Shown: positions 30,629 through 40,728, counted from the first letter of the stretch. The stretch: DNA of 64,000 bases from Cyclobacteriaceae bacterium (GCA_022841475.1 JALHRJ010000003.1:62001-126000); one strand, 5' to 3'. Translations and numbers: made by a program. The notes: a model not told the origin generated them from the letters alone.

Positions 30629-30752
30629 GCACATAACAATGTATAAAAATAATAGCCGAAACGGTAGTAAATACAAGGGTTGTAGCCCGCTTCAACTTTC
30701 TTGTAACTTGACAGGTAAATGCCGCAATCGGCTACTATTCTTATACGAACCG
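30629..30752 (+). other. attC-like imperfect palindrome
   Basis: TATAAAAATAATAGCCGA (30642-30659) versus reverse complement of 30728-30745 (TATAAGAATAGTAGCCGA), 16/18. Confidence 0.6.
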
Positions 30753-31237
30753 TTGTCTTCTAACTTCATGAGCCGAAAAACCCTTTTTGGTTGAACTCAT
30801 TAAATGTAGGGTAATGTACCAATAACGATAGCTTAATTTACTACTCTCTAAGATAGTACCGCTGCGAAGTGTTGTACGAAAACCACATGTCTTACACTGA
30901 AATTGCTCCTTGCCAGAAAGCTAATAGTGCTCAATACCTTGGCATTTCTTACAAACAACCCCCTTTGAAAAGCGATGATCTCTAAAATGATTCCTGCACG
31001 AATCCTCGGAAGGAAATTGCTTTATAAAACTGAGTAAATTCATATCCCTTGATTTTTAAACCAAGGTCTTAATCCACTAAGACAACCTATGTCAAGTTTG
31101 GGTATCTTTACGGACTAGCAAATAAAACTATGTTCACTAAAAGCCGGAATAGTTGTTGTTTTTTATAAATTCACTTCTTTTCATTTAATCGGTTGTAGCG
31201 GCTGTGGTTCTTGTTGTACGTTGTCTGTCGTTTTAAA

Positions 31238-32287
31238 TTAGTCTTTCGCTTCAATTTTCTCTCTGACAAGCGGAATTACTTTTGTCGCATAAACGCTGAT
31301 TGCTTCTTTAACAATATCGTGTGGCATAGTCGCCAATGGCATTTGAATGATAAATCTATCAATGTTCAAATGTTTGCGCAGCAATAAAATTTTATTAGCT
31401 ACTTCTTCGGGTCCACCAACAAATAATCCTTGTCCTGAGGAACGAGCGTAATCAAAGTCGCTTCTGGTGTAAGGCGGAAAACCACGTTCTCCTAATAAGT
31501 GATTTCTGTAATACTGTAAGTATGGAAAAAATGTGTCGGCAGTTTCTTTGTTGTCGCTAAGCACAAAACCATGTGCATGAACACTAAATTTTAATTTATC
31601 CGAATCGTGTCCGCTTTCTTGTGCTACTGCGCGATACAATTTTTCGTAATTACTGAAATCAACAATGTTGCCACCCAACATAGCCAAAACTACGGGAAGT
31701 CCAAGTTTTGCTGCTTTAATAACTGTAGTCCGCGAACCGCCCAACGCCATAGATATGTTCAATGGTTTTTCGGTGCGTGGATAAATACCTAAGTTATCAA
31801 TTGGGCTTCTTGTCTTTCCGCTCCACGTAACAAACTCGTTGTCTCTTGCTTTAAGTAACAATTCAAGTCGTTCATCAAACAGTAAATCGTATTGATTAAG
31901 GTCGAAACCAAACAAAGGAAATGATTCTGTAAACGCTCCACGCCCAACCAACAACTCTGCGCGTCCATTACTGATTGCATCAATAGTAGCAAAGTTTTGA
32001 TAAACACGAATAGGGTCGCTAGTCGATAAAACTGTGACGGTACTACCCAATGTAATGTGGTTGGTGTTTCCCGCAGCCCCAGCCAACACTATCGCTGGCG
32101 ATGAAGCCGCAAAATCAGGTCGGTGATGTTCGCCCACGCCATAAAAATCAACTCCCAACTCGTCAGCTAACACAATATCATCAACTACTTGCCGAATGCG
32201 TTCTGCTTGTGAAATAGTTACGCCCGTATGTGGGTCGGGCATAACATCGGCAAATGTGGAAATGCCAAATTCAATCTTCTTTTTCAT
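31238..32287 (-). CDS. LLM class flavin-dependent oxidoreductase
   Basis: FGISTFADVMPDPHTGVTISQAERIRQVVDDIVLADELGVDFYGVGEHHRPDFAASSPAIVLA. Confidence 0.93.
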   Translation of the reverse strand: MKKKIEFGISTFADVMPDPHTGVTISQAERIRQVVDDIVLADELGVDFYGVGEHHRPDFAASSPAIVLAGAAGNTNHITLGSTVTVLSTSDPIRVYQNFATIDAISNGRAELLVGRGAFTESFPLFGFDLNQYDLLFDERLELLLKARDNEFVTWSGKTRSPIDNLGIYPRTEKPLNISMALGGSRTTVIKAAKLGLPVVLAMLGGNIVDFSNYEKLYRAVAQESGHDSDKLKFSVHAHGFVLSDNKETADTFFPYLQYYRNHLLGERGFPPYTRSDFDYARSSGQGLFVGGPEEVANKILLLRKHLNIDRFIIQMPLATMPHDIVKEAISVYATKVIPLVREKIEAKD

Positions 32288-32574
32288 GCGTTACTAATTA
32301 CGCCAATAAGGTTAAACTATTTTTTATGCAGTTTATGAATGCCTCTATGCACTACTCACTACCTTTTTGAAACCGAAGATGTAACCTAAACCGCAATAAA
32401 CCCGGAATCGGAATTTGATAATGCCTTTTCTTCCCTGAACTTTTTAGCCCCAATAATGAAACCCCCTACATAGGCGATGTATTATTGAGCGCAAAATTCC
32501 TTTTGGCTTAGATCACTGCTTTTCCATTTTTGAATAAGCTCACCAAGTCTTCTGAAGATCGTCTTCGCAAAATC

Positions 32575-35500
32575 TTAAGTCTCAAACTCTTTGTACCTGG
32601 CTTTTCTTGCTTCATTTAACAGCCCGGTTTTTATCAAAGCTCTGTCAACAAGCTGATAAACTACAGGAACAACCACTAACGTTAAAAACATGGAACTGGT
32701 CAAGCCACCAATTATTGACCAGGCAAGGCCATTTTTCCAGTCCGCTCCCGGTCCAGTGGCCAACGCCACTGGCATCATCCCCGCCACCATGGCAATTGTT
32801 GTCATCAGGATCGGGCGAAGGCGTTCCTTAGTTGCTTCCAACAATGCCTCTTCTGTAGTCATCCCTCCCTCTTTGAGGTGATTTGTAAAATCAACAACCA
32901 ATATGGCATTTTTTGCAACCAGTCCGATAAGCATAATAATACCAAGGAGCGTAAACAAGCTCAGGGTTTGGGCGGAAAGAGCCAATGCAACCAGGGCTCC
33001 AATGATTGCCAGTGGTATCGAAAACAATACAACAAAAGGGTAAACAAAGTTGTCATAGAGTGCAACCATGATAAGATATACTAATATAATAGATGTAATA
33101 AAGGCAAATCCTAACTGCCCAAAAGATTCCTCTTGTCTCTCCTGGTTTCCACCAAAAATCACACTTACTCCAGCGGGTAAAGTCATGCCATCAATAATTC
33201 CCTTTATTTCTGCAGCAACCGATCCCGATGGACGTCCAAGTAATTGAGAATTAATATTGACGGAAGTTATCCGATTAAACCGTTCAAGTTTAGATGGCCC
33301 AAAACTTTCCTTTACTTCGGCAAATTGGTCAAGCCTAACCAGCTTTCCGTATTTACTTAGAAAGGTCAGCGCACGCACATCCTCAATGCTTTTACGGTTA
33401 AACTCATCAAATAGTATATTTATATCATACTCATACTCGCCTTGTCTGAAACTCGCATCATTATTGCCGTTGAAAGCATATTGCATAGTGGCTCCTACAG
33501 TTTGGAGATCCAGGCCCAACTCGGCCATCTTTTGTCTGTCTGTAGTCACAACAACCTCGGGACTTCCCGCCTCTACCGTAAGCTTTACCTCCTGTGTTCC
33601 CTCCACTTTCTTTACCTTCTGCATGAGTTTATTGGCCGCTACCATTACCGTGTCAAAAGACGGGCCGGTAACGATAAGTTGAATCGGTGCCTGCTCGGCA
33701 GTACCCAGTATTGATATGGGTGTCGATTTTACTTTTACACCAGGAAATTTATCCATGATCTCATTCTTTAAAAGAACACCATAGATATCTGAACTCTTTT
33801 CGCGCTGATCTTCCGAAACAAGTTTAACTGTAATCTCGGATTTGTAGGGTGTTCCGGTAGCGGATCCAAAGAAGCCACCTTCACTGGTTTGTCCGATGGT
33901 AGTGATGGTTGATACAACCTCTTTTTTGGATGAAACAAACTCCTCAATTTTTCGCGACTGAATATTATTCTGGGCAACTGAAGTTCTCTTTGGATACTCA
34001 AGAACCAGGACGAATTCGCCACGATCTCCCTGGGCAATAAATTCTGATCCAATAAAGCCTGCTACAATTAAGCTAACCGATCCAAAAAAGAGCAGGGCAG
34101 CAATGCTAAGGGTGATAAACCGGTGTTTCAATGACCATCTCAATATGTTCTGAACCCAATGAATAAATCTGTCTAATGTTTCCTCAAATCGCAAAACAAA
34201 TCTTCCAAAGAATGTTTTATTGGTTAAGCGCTCCAATTTTCCAAATCTTGAATATAGAAAAGGAACCATCGTGAATGACACCAGTAATGACAACAAGGTT
34301 GCGATCACAATCACGATAGAAAACTGGCGCATGATATTAGAAATAATACCGGTTGTCAGGGCAATGGGCAAGAACACAACAACGATTACCATGGTGATCG
34401 AGGTAACCGTGAATCCGATTTCTTTCACGCCATCATAGGCAGCCTGAATTTTATCTTTACCCATCTCCATATGGCGATAAATATTTTCAATTACCACAAT
34501 GGCATCATCCACTAATATGCCCACTACCAACGAAAGACCAAGGAGCGACATCAGGTTCAGTGTAAATCCGAACAGAGACATACCGATAAAAGTAGCTACC
34601 AGAGAGAGGGGTATGGCTACCATGACAATAATTGAATTCCTTATGGAATGCAGGAATATTAACATAATAGCTGCTACAAGGATGATAGCGAGAATAAGAT
34701 CATGTATTACGGCATCGGCTGCCTCCAGGGTGTATTCGGTAGAGTCCCTGGCAATGGTAAACTTAAGATCAATATTAGAATACAAGTTCTCAAGTTTGGC
34801 TAATTCCTTGTGTACCAATTCACTCACCGCTACGGCATTGGCGTCAGTTTGCTTTTGAATGCTCAGCCCGATGGAATTCAATAAATCAATGCGGTTAATG
34901 AGTTTGACCTCCTTCTTGGTATCCTGAACTTCTGCAACATCTTTTAAATAAACAGGTCCTCCCTGAGGTGTTGAAGCAACCACCAGGTTTTTTATTTCTT
35001 CCAACGTTTTGTATTTACCGGCCAATCTTACCAGGATTTGTTCCTCCTCGGATATTATTTTTCCCGTAGGAAAATCAATATTGGAAGTTTGAATCAATTG
35101 AACGAGTTGGGGAAGGGAGAGTCTATAAGCCTGCAGTTTATCTTTATTGACGTTTATGCGAATCTCACGTTCTTCGCCACCGATTATGTTTGTATGCGCA
35201 ACACCCGGAATTTTTGCCAGGTTTGGCTGAAGACGTTGCGTGACTAAATCATACAAATCAGTCGCGTTCATTTTAGCGGAAATGCCAAGATTAATTATAG
35301 GCAGATCATCGAATGAGAACTTACCTAATGAAGGTGTCTTTACATCGTCCGGAAGCTCGGATAAAATAGCGTTCACTTTTCGCTGAGCATCTTGCAACGC
35401 CAAATCAACATTTGCCTCCGTGCGGAGTTCGATAACAATAACCGATAGGCCCTCATAAGAACTGGCGGTGATTTTATCCACATTTTCCATGGAGGATATG

Positions 35501-35709
35501 GCATTTTCAATTTCCTTTGTTACGGAGTTTTCCACTTCATTGGGTGAAGCTCCCGGGTAGATTGCGGAAATTGTTATGATAGGTGCACTGAATTTGGGCA
35601 TCAATTCATACCCTAGTTTTTGATAGCTGTTAAGGCCAAGAAATGTCAGTGTTATAAAAAGAACCAATATAAGCGATGGCCTTTTTATCGAAACTTCAGT
35701 TATTTTCAT
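32575..35709 (-). CDS. RND efflux transporter permease (AcrB/MexB-like)
   Basis: 1044 aa; GASPNEVENSVTKEIENAISSMENVDKI; VVGILVDDAIVVIENIYRHME. Confidence 0.96.
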   Translation of the reverse strand: MKITEVSIKRPSLILVLFITLTFLGLNSYQKLGYELMPKFSAPIITISAIYPGASPNEVENSVTKEIENAISSMENVDKITASSYEGLSVIVIELRTEANVDLALQDAQRKVNAILSELPDDVKTPSLGKFSFDDLPIINLGISAKMNATDLYDLVTQRLQPNLAKIPGVAHTNIIGGEEREIRINVNKDKLQAYRLSLPQLVQLIQTSNIDFPTGKIISEEEQILVRLAGKYKTLEEIKNLVVASTPQGGPVYLKDVAEVQDTKKEVKLINRIDLLNSIGLSIQKQTDANAVAVSELVHKELAKLENLYSNIDLKFTIARDSTEYTLEAADAVIHDLILAIILVAAIMLIFLHSIRNSIIVMVAIPLSLVATFIGMSLFGFTLNLMSLLGLSLVVGILVDDAIVVIENIYRHMEMGKDKIQAAYDGVKEIGFTVTSITMVIVVVFLPIALTTGIISNIMRQFSIVIVIATLLSLLVSFTMVPFLYSRFGKLERLTNKTFFGRFVLRFEETLDRFIHWVQNILRWSLKHRFITLSIAALLFFGSVSLIVAGFIGSEFIAQGDRGEFVLVLEYPKRTSVAQNNIQSRKIEEFVSSKKEVVSTITTIGQTSEGGFFGSATGTPYKSEITVKLVSEDQREKSSDIYGVLLKNEIMDKFPGVKVKSTPISILGTAEQAPIQLIVTGPSFDTVMVAANKLMQKVKKVEGTQEVKLTVEAGSPEVVVTTDRQKMAELGLDLQTVGATMQYAFNGNNDASFRQGEYEYDINILFDEFNRKSIEDVRALTFLSKYGKLVRLDQFAEVKESFGPSKLERFNRITSVNINSQLLGRPSGSVAAEIKGIIDGMTLPAGVSVIFGGNQERQEESFGQLGFAFITSIILVYLIMVALYDNFVYPFVVLFSIPLAIIGALVALALSAQTLSLFTLLGIIMLIGLVAKNAILVVDFTNHLKEGGMTTEEALLEATKERLRPILMTTIAMVAGMMPVALATGPGADWKNGLAWSIIGGLTSSMFLTLVVVPVVYQLVDRALIKTGLLNEARKARYKEFET

Positions 35710-35734
35710 ATCAGTGTTGTGCTAAGGACATCAA

Positions 35735-36799
35735 TTAATTTTCATTCAGGATTGTTACTTTGGCACCATCACTCAGGTTGATTTGACCGCTCGTAACTAC
35801 CTTCTCACCTTCCTTTATACCATCAAGTACTTCGACATTATTGGAGAAAAGCCTCCCGATGATGATCGGCCTTAACATAACAGAGTCTCCTGAAACGACA
35901 TACACCTGAGCATTTTCAATGCTCCCCAGGAGTGTAGCCCGTGGAATCACCAGGGAAGTTTCAGCCACAGGCAATTCAAATGTAGCGCGACCATACATTC
36001 CACCCCGAAGCGGTTTGTCTTTTACATTGGTGATCTCGAGTTCTACCGGAAAGTTCAGGTTGACATCGGCAGTCCCACCCACAAACTTTAGACGGGCCTT
36101 GTAATCAACATCAGGATAAACATCTGCGGACACCTTAATTTGCCGGGCTTGATTTACTTTCAACACCTGATCCTCTGTTACGTTTACCGCCATTTTCATC
36201 TTCGTCATGTCGACAATTTCAAAAGCCTCTTTGCCGGATGCGATGTACTGGCCATTTTCTATAAAGCGCTTATTCACATAACCGGCAAAGGGCGCGGTCA
36301 GGTAAGAGTCTTTCAATCGTTCCCTCGCATTTATTAACCTTGCTTCCGCATTAATGTAGTTCAGGTTGATCTCATCAAGCTGAGCCTGCGTAACTCCCCC
36401 TGTTTTGACCAGATTCTCATAGCGCTCTTTATCGGTTTCCAGCTTCTTTAGGTTAGCAGTTGCTGACTTGACATCCGCCTCAAGCGTCTCATATTCCATT
36501 CTTGCCAGTAATTGTCCCAGCTGAACGAATCGTCCTTCGTCAACGGATATGTTTACAATCTTGCCAGCCGCTTCCGTGGAAACAATGACTTGTCTGGATG
36601 GGGAAAAACTGCCGGTAGCTGTAAAACTACCACCCAACGCTTCCCGCATTGTTACGGCTACCTGTACGGGAATTGTTGCATTAACAACCTTTGCAAGCTC
36701 TGTTTTTTCCTTCATCCTTTCCTTGTTGTTCTTGAGCACATAAGCACTAATCAATACAAGGGCAATGATGATAATTATGGCGATTATGGTTTTTTTCAT
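35735..36799 (-). CDS. RND efflux periplasmic adaptor subunit
   Basis: GKIVNISVDEGRFVQLGQLLARM...; same strand as permease. Confidence 0.94.
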   Translation of the reverse strand: MKKTIIAIIIIIALVLISAYVLKNNKERMKEKTELAKVVNATIPVQVAVTMREALGGSFTATGSFSPSRQVIVSTEAAGKIVNISVDEGRFVQLGQLLARMEYETLEADVKSATANLKKLETDKERYENLVKTGGVTQAQLDEINLNYINAEARLINARERLKDSYLTAPFAGYVNKRFIENGQYIASGKEAFEIVDMTKMKMAVNVTEDQVLKVNQARQIKVSADVYPDVDYKARLKFVGGTADVNLNFPVELEITNVKDKPLRGGMYGRATFELPVAETSLVIPRATLLGSIENAQVYVVSGDSVMLRPIIIGRLFSNNVEVLDGIKEGEKVVTSGQINLSDGAKVTILNEN

Positions 36800-36830
36800 A
36801 TTATAATTCCTGAATTAGATTAATTAGAAT

Positions 36831-38207
36831 TTAGTTTAATAAAGATTTGATGTTACCGTTGGCCCTAAGCAAGTCTATTTCCGATTGTTTTACTTTTAAC
36901 AACGCCTCGATCAGCTGGCTTTGTGCCTGGATTCTGGCAGTCTCTGCTTGCAATAAGTCAGTCAGAGGGCTGATCCCTTCGTTATAATTCTGCTCGGTTG
37001 CATCATAAACACTGTTGGCTAGCAGAACATTTTGTTGTTGAGCCTGGAAATTTTTGTAATTCACTTCAAGTGACCTGGCAGCATTTTCACTAGCGGTTGA
37101 GGACTGTTGCTTAACGAAAGTCAAATCTTTCTCTGTTTTCAATTGCCGGATTCGGGATTGCTGCATTTGTGCATGCCTTCGAAAACCATCAAAGATGGGG
37201 ATATTTAAGCGTAAGCCAATTGATGCGACATCAAACCAAAGTGGATTCGCATCACTCGCCAACAAAAACGAATTAGATTGCCCCTGGTAAGTGTAATTCG
37301 CAAATGCAGATAAAGTCGGGTAATAACCTGCTGAATAATTTTTTCTCTCCAGTTTATACAAGGAGAGCTGGGTGGTTAATTGCTTGTACTCAATCTTGCC
37401 TTCCCATACGAATTCTGTTGGTAATGAGCTCGGTGTATAATTTAAGAACGCAGAGTCCAAATCAGCAAGCAACTGGAAATCAATGTCGAAAGCAGAATCC
37501 TGGTTAAGGCCAATTAGTAATTTTAAATGGCTTATCAACACACTATAACTGTCCCGTATGCTGGCCAATTGAGTTTCGATATTGGTGACGCCTATCTGTA
37601 ACCTGTCGACATCAAGCTTGCGGGCTAAGCCATTGTTAAACCGATCCTTGGAGATGGCAAGGCTCTTTTGCAATTCTTCTTGATTAGTCTCCAAAACAAT
37701 TTGTTGCGTCTTCAAAGTGGCCACGCGGTAAAACAAGGATGCAACTTGGTAGATCGTTTCTTCTTCAATTCGTTCACGGTTAAACTTGTAATAATCTTCG
37801 CCTACTTTTGCAGCCTTGATACCTGTAAACAGGCTTTGGTTATAGAGCTGCTGATTTGCCTGCACATTAATTGATGTTGAATATTGTAGCCCACCACGTA
37901 GCACAATGTAATCATCTGGACCGGCATTCGGATCGCCCAATGCTGCCGGAAAAACGAACGCTTGCCGCAGCACATTATCAATCAGTTCCCCAGTTGCATT
38001 AATCTGAGGAAAGGCTGTTGCTTTCACTTCCTTTGTTTTTTGCCTTCCTTCCTCCTCATCCATTTGAGCTTTGAGAATGGAAACATTCTCGGTCATGGCC
38101 TGTTGAATACACTGCCTGAGAGAATAGTGTTGAACCTCTTGTGCAAAGAGTATTGCTGGGAAGAGATTAAAAAGGATAAGTACTGACTTTAGATTTTTGA
38201 TACTCAT
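36831..38207 (-). CDS. TolC family outer membrane efflux protein
   Basis: YSLRQCIQQAMTENVSILKAQMDEEEGRQ...NYNEGISPLTDLLQAETARIQAQSQLIEALLKVKQSEIDLLRANG. Confidence 0.93.
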   Translation of the reverse strand: MSIKNLKSVLILFNLFPAILFAQEVQHYSLRQCIQQAMTENVSILKAQMDEEEGRQKTKEVKATAFPQINATGELIDNVLRQAFVFPAALGDPNAGPDDYIVLRGGLQYSTSINVQANQQLYNQSLFTGIKAAKVGEDYYKFNRERIEEETIYQVASLFYRVATLKTQQIVLETNQEELQKSLAISKDRFNNGLARKLDVDRLQIGVTNIETQLASIRDSYSVLISHLKLLIGLNQDSAFDIDFQLLADLDSAFLNYTPSSLPTEFVWEGKIEYKQLTTQLSLYKLERKNYSAGYYPTLSAFANYTYQGQSNSFLLASDANPLWFDVASIGLRLNIPIFDGFRRHAQMQQSRIRQLKTEKDLTFVKQQSSTASENAARSLEVNYKNFQAQQQNVLLANSVYDATEQNYNEGISPLTDLLQAETARIQAQSQLIEALLKVKQSEIDLLRANGNIKSLLN

Positions 38208-38231
38208 TAGCTGATTATTATTATATATGGT

Positions 38232-38861
38232 TTAATCGAGATTTTGAAGATTGTTTAATTTCAGATTCTTGCAAACACGCCTCCCTTTTTCTGTAGCAAT
38301 CCCGCTGATCAGGCAATCAATTAAATAGATTGTTAATGCCTGTTCTGAATATTTTGCCCGTGGTAAAAGTTTTTCATTGGCGGACAACCGAGCCACTTCA
38401 AGAAAAAAAATGACATAGAAATTTACATCGAGTGTTGAGTTTAAGTAGTGTTTCCTGATTCCAGCAATTACAACGTCTTTAATCTTGCTGGCCAAAAAAT
38501 CGTCTCTGAACTCCAGTAGAATTTTCCAGCCATTCTCGTGATACTTTTGTAAATCGTAAATCAATGAAGGGCTGATTTCTCTCATCATGGATGTGATGAA
38601 GATGAAAATTTTTATCAACCGTTCAACAGGGTTGGCGGGTTTGTCAAAAATGGCATCAACTAATCCTTCCAGTCTTTTTCGAAGGACGGTCATGATCTGA
38701 TAAACGATTTCATTTTTGTTTGCAAATGACTCATAAATGGTTTTCTTTGACATGTTCAGGTGATGAGCAATGTCATCCATAGAAATGCTCCTGGTGCCGT
38801 ATTTTCTAAATAGATTCTCGGCACACGTAAGTATTTTCTCCCTGTTTTCAGAATTGTACAT
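38232..38861 (-). CDS. TetR/AcrR family transcriptional regulator
   Basis: AENLFRKYGTRSISMDDIAHHLNMSKKTIYESFANKNEIV. Confidence 0.92.
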   Translation of the reverse strand: MYNSENREKILTCAENLFRKYGTRSISMDDIAHHLNMSKKTIYESFANKNEIVYQIMTVLRKRLEGLVDAIFDKPANPVERLIKIFIFITSMMREISPSLIYDLQKYHENGWKILLEFRDDFLASKIKDVVIAGIRKHYLNSTLDVNFYVIFFLEVARLSANEKLLPRAKYSEQALTIYLIDCLISGIATEKGRRVCKNLKLNNLQNLD

Positions 38862-38919
38862 TGCTATTTGAGTACAGAAGTAATGCCTTCAAAACAATTT
38901 TGTCTATTTAAACCGAACG

Positions 38920-39540
38920 TCAACCATTTCTGGTATTACGAGGCATTGTTCCGTAAATGTAATCCCACAAAGGAGAAGAAACGCCAAAGACTGATTCACT
39001 GTCCCTGTAATGGTGAATGCTATGGTTTACCCAAAGTACTTTAAAAAAGTTTCGAGGCGGTGGAAAGGCGTGAAGGATATAATGGATGCCAAGATAAATT
39101 GAGTACCCCACTAAAAATCCGGGTAAAAATGCAAAAACATAGTCACCCATCACTAATCTTAAAACCAATAGCAAAATTGTGGAAATGGTTACGCTTAGTA
39201 TTGGAGGCATGGCCAGCCTTTCTTTGTCTCTTGGATACTCATGATGGATACCATGTATTGCGTATTGAATCTTTGATTTCAGCTTCGAGTACGTGGCCAT
39301 GTGAAAAATATATCTGTGTGTATTGTATTCAACCCATGTATATACAAACCATCCTGCAAAGAAAAGAACGGTCGCCATGCCCCTTGTCGTTACAGTGTTT
39401 GTCAAACTCCAATAAAATAGGGCTGCCGAATACAAAACAAGTATTGAAGTTGGGACAGCAATATGCGTTCGTGTTAATCGTTCAAGCACTACGCTGTCAA
39501 ATAGTTTACGTGTTCCGGCATTCTTTGGCGTTACCTCCAT
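38920..39540 (-). CDS. Fatty acid hydroxylase/sterol desaturase superfamily (FA2H-like)
   Basis: VEYNTHRYIFHMATYSKLKSKIQYAIHGIHHEYPRDKERLAMPP...LGIHYILHAFPPP..VNHSIHHYRD histidine clusters. Confidence 0.88.
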   Translation of the reverse strand: MEVTPKNAGTRKLFDSVVLERLTRTHIAVPTSILVLYSAALFYWSLTNTVTTRGMATVLFFAGWFVYTWVEYNTHRYIFHMATYSKLKSKIQYAIHGIHHEYPRDKERLAMPPILSVTISTILLLVLRLVMGDYVFAFLPGFLVGYSIYLGIHYILHAFPPPRNFFKVLWVNHSIHHYRDSESVFGVSSPLWDYIYGTMPRNTRNG

Positions 39541-39559
39541 AATTCTTTTATATTTTATT

Positions 39560-40003
39560 TTAGTGAGCTTCTCTTCTATAAGGTATAACGATAACCGGCA
39601 CAGTAGCGTGCCTTATCAAATACTCTGCATTACTCCCCATAACCCAATGGGATAGACCTGTCTTACCATTTGTTCCAATGACCAGATAAGAAATGTCAAG
39701 CTTTGCTGCCTGCGCGATTATTTCCTTTTTTGGATCTCCGATTCTGATCACAATCTCTTTGTCAACGTCCGAATACTTTTGCGTTCCCTTGGTGAGAAAT
39801 TCGATAGCGTACTGTTCAACTTCTTCCCAGTTCCAAACTTTAGGCAGCGTGGGAACATAATTGGAATACTGTAATGTATTGTCCACAACATGGATAATAC
39901 AGACAACTCCATGGAGTTGTCGCACAAGCTTGATCCCTTGCTCTATGATAAGCAAAGAATCTTCACTCAAATCACTTGCAATCATGATTTTCACCTCGAA
40001 CAC
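39560..40003 (-). CDS. Universal stress protein (UspA family)
   Basis: IMIASDLSEDSLLIIEQGIKLV; ISYLVIGTNGKTGLSHWVMGSNAEYLIRHATVPVIVIP. Confidence 0.93.
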   Translation of the reverse strand: MFEVKIMIASDLSEDSLLIIEQGIKLVRQLHGVVCIIHVVDNTLQYSNYVPTLPKVWNWEEVEQYAIEFLTKGTQKYSDVDKEIVIRIGDPKKEIIAQAAKLDISYLVIGTNGKTGLSHWVMGSNAEYLIRHATVPVIVIPYRREAH

Positions 40004-40097
40004 AAAACTTGTTGTCTAATATCTTGACGCTGTAAAGTTAATAGAATAACTTTACTTTTAACAGAATTGTTAAAATACTAAGTTAAATCAAAAAACA

Positions 40098-40721
40098 TTG
40101 AAAATGAACCTAGAAACAAGCCTTTCCACGGAAGAGGCGATTTTGGCGGCAGCAAGAAAGGTGTTTGAGTCGAAAGGATTTGATGGGGCAAGAATGCAGG
40201 AGATATCGGATCGTGCTGGAATCAACCGGGCATTGCTTCATTATTATTTTAGGACAAAGGAGAAAATGTTTGAGCGGATTTTCGATGAAGCGCTAGAGCG
40301 CTTCATGCCCCTTTTATCTACATGGGATCAGGATCTGGAAGAAAGTTGGGAATTGAAATTGAAAAGATTTATCATCAAGTTCATTACTTTTCTCAAAACG
40401 AATTCGATGCTATTCCTGCTGCGGGAAATCATTCGCAAGCCTGAATTACTGGCATCAAAAACTGAAAAGCATAGAAAGAAACTCAACAAATTTGTGCTCT
40501 ACTTCGATAGATTGAAACAGGAGCGACTGATTCGTTCTGATGTGGATTCCAGGTATATCTATGTAATAATTCATTCACTTTGCTCCTTCCCATTGATGAA
40601 TGGAATTGTTTTTTCGTATAGCCTGCGAATTTCTTCGAAAGAGTATGATGAGCTAATGGCAGGATACCCGGAAATAATCAGCGATTTATTGATCCAATTG
40701 CTGAAGTATCAAAAAAACTGA
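40098..40721 (+). CDS. TetR/AcrR family transcriptional regulator
   Basis: AARKVFESKGFDGARMQEISDRAGINRALLHYYFRTKEKMFERIF. Confidence 0.93.
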   Translation: MKMNLETSLSTEEAILAAARKVFESKGFDGARMQEISDRAGINRALLHYYFRTKEKMFERIFDEALERFMPLLSTWDQDLEESWELKLKRFIIKFITFLKTNSMLFLLREIIRKPELLASKTEKHRKKLNKFVLYFDRLKQERLIRSDVDSRYIYVIIHSLCSFPLMNGIVFSYSLRISSKEYDELMAGYPEIISDLLIQLLKYQKN

Positions 40722-40728
40722 AAAATCA

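Larger units (their letters stand above)
29314..30752 (+). mobile_element. Integron-like gene cassette (ORF plus attC-like 3' palindrome) inserted at G^TT
   Basis: Target CCCAAG^TTGTCT split with no duplication; cassette starts TTATGTGC and ends CCG; GCACATAAC at 30629-30637. Confidence 0.65.
28717..31043 (-). pseudogene. IS1595 transposase, split (N-half 30753-31043, C-half 28717-29313) and carrying an in-frame stop
   Basis: Rejoined reading ...KKGFSAHEVRRQ/LGHKRYEPIWAMMKKIRAAMG...; GIEHY*LSGKEQFQCKTCGFRTTLRSGT zinc-ribbon half. Confidence 0.85.
28696..31120 (-). mobile_element. IS1595-family insertion sequence, interrupted by a 1439-bp cassette
   Basis: TIRs TGCTAGTCCGTAATCATACC (28696-28715) and reverse complement of 31101-31120 (TGCTAGTCCGTAAAGATACC), 18/20 identical; transposase halves inside. 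Confidence 0.85.

Noticed and set aside
28688-31128. 8-bp target duplication of the IS1595 element
   Set aside because: Flanks aaattatc and aataaaac do not match.
24752-32287. Bioluminescence (lux) system from luciferase-type annotations
   Set aside because: DUF5519 luciferase domain and LLM oxidoreductase names do not imply light production; no luxCDE genes.
39060-39542. 160-aa plus-strand ORF antisense to the FA2H-like gene
   Set aside because: Opposite strand encodes conserved histidine-cluster hydroxylase; shadow ORF.
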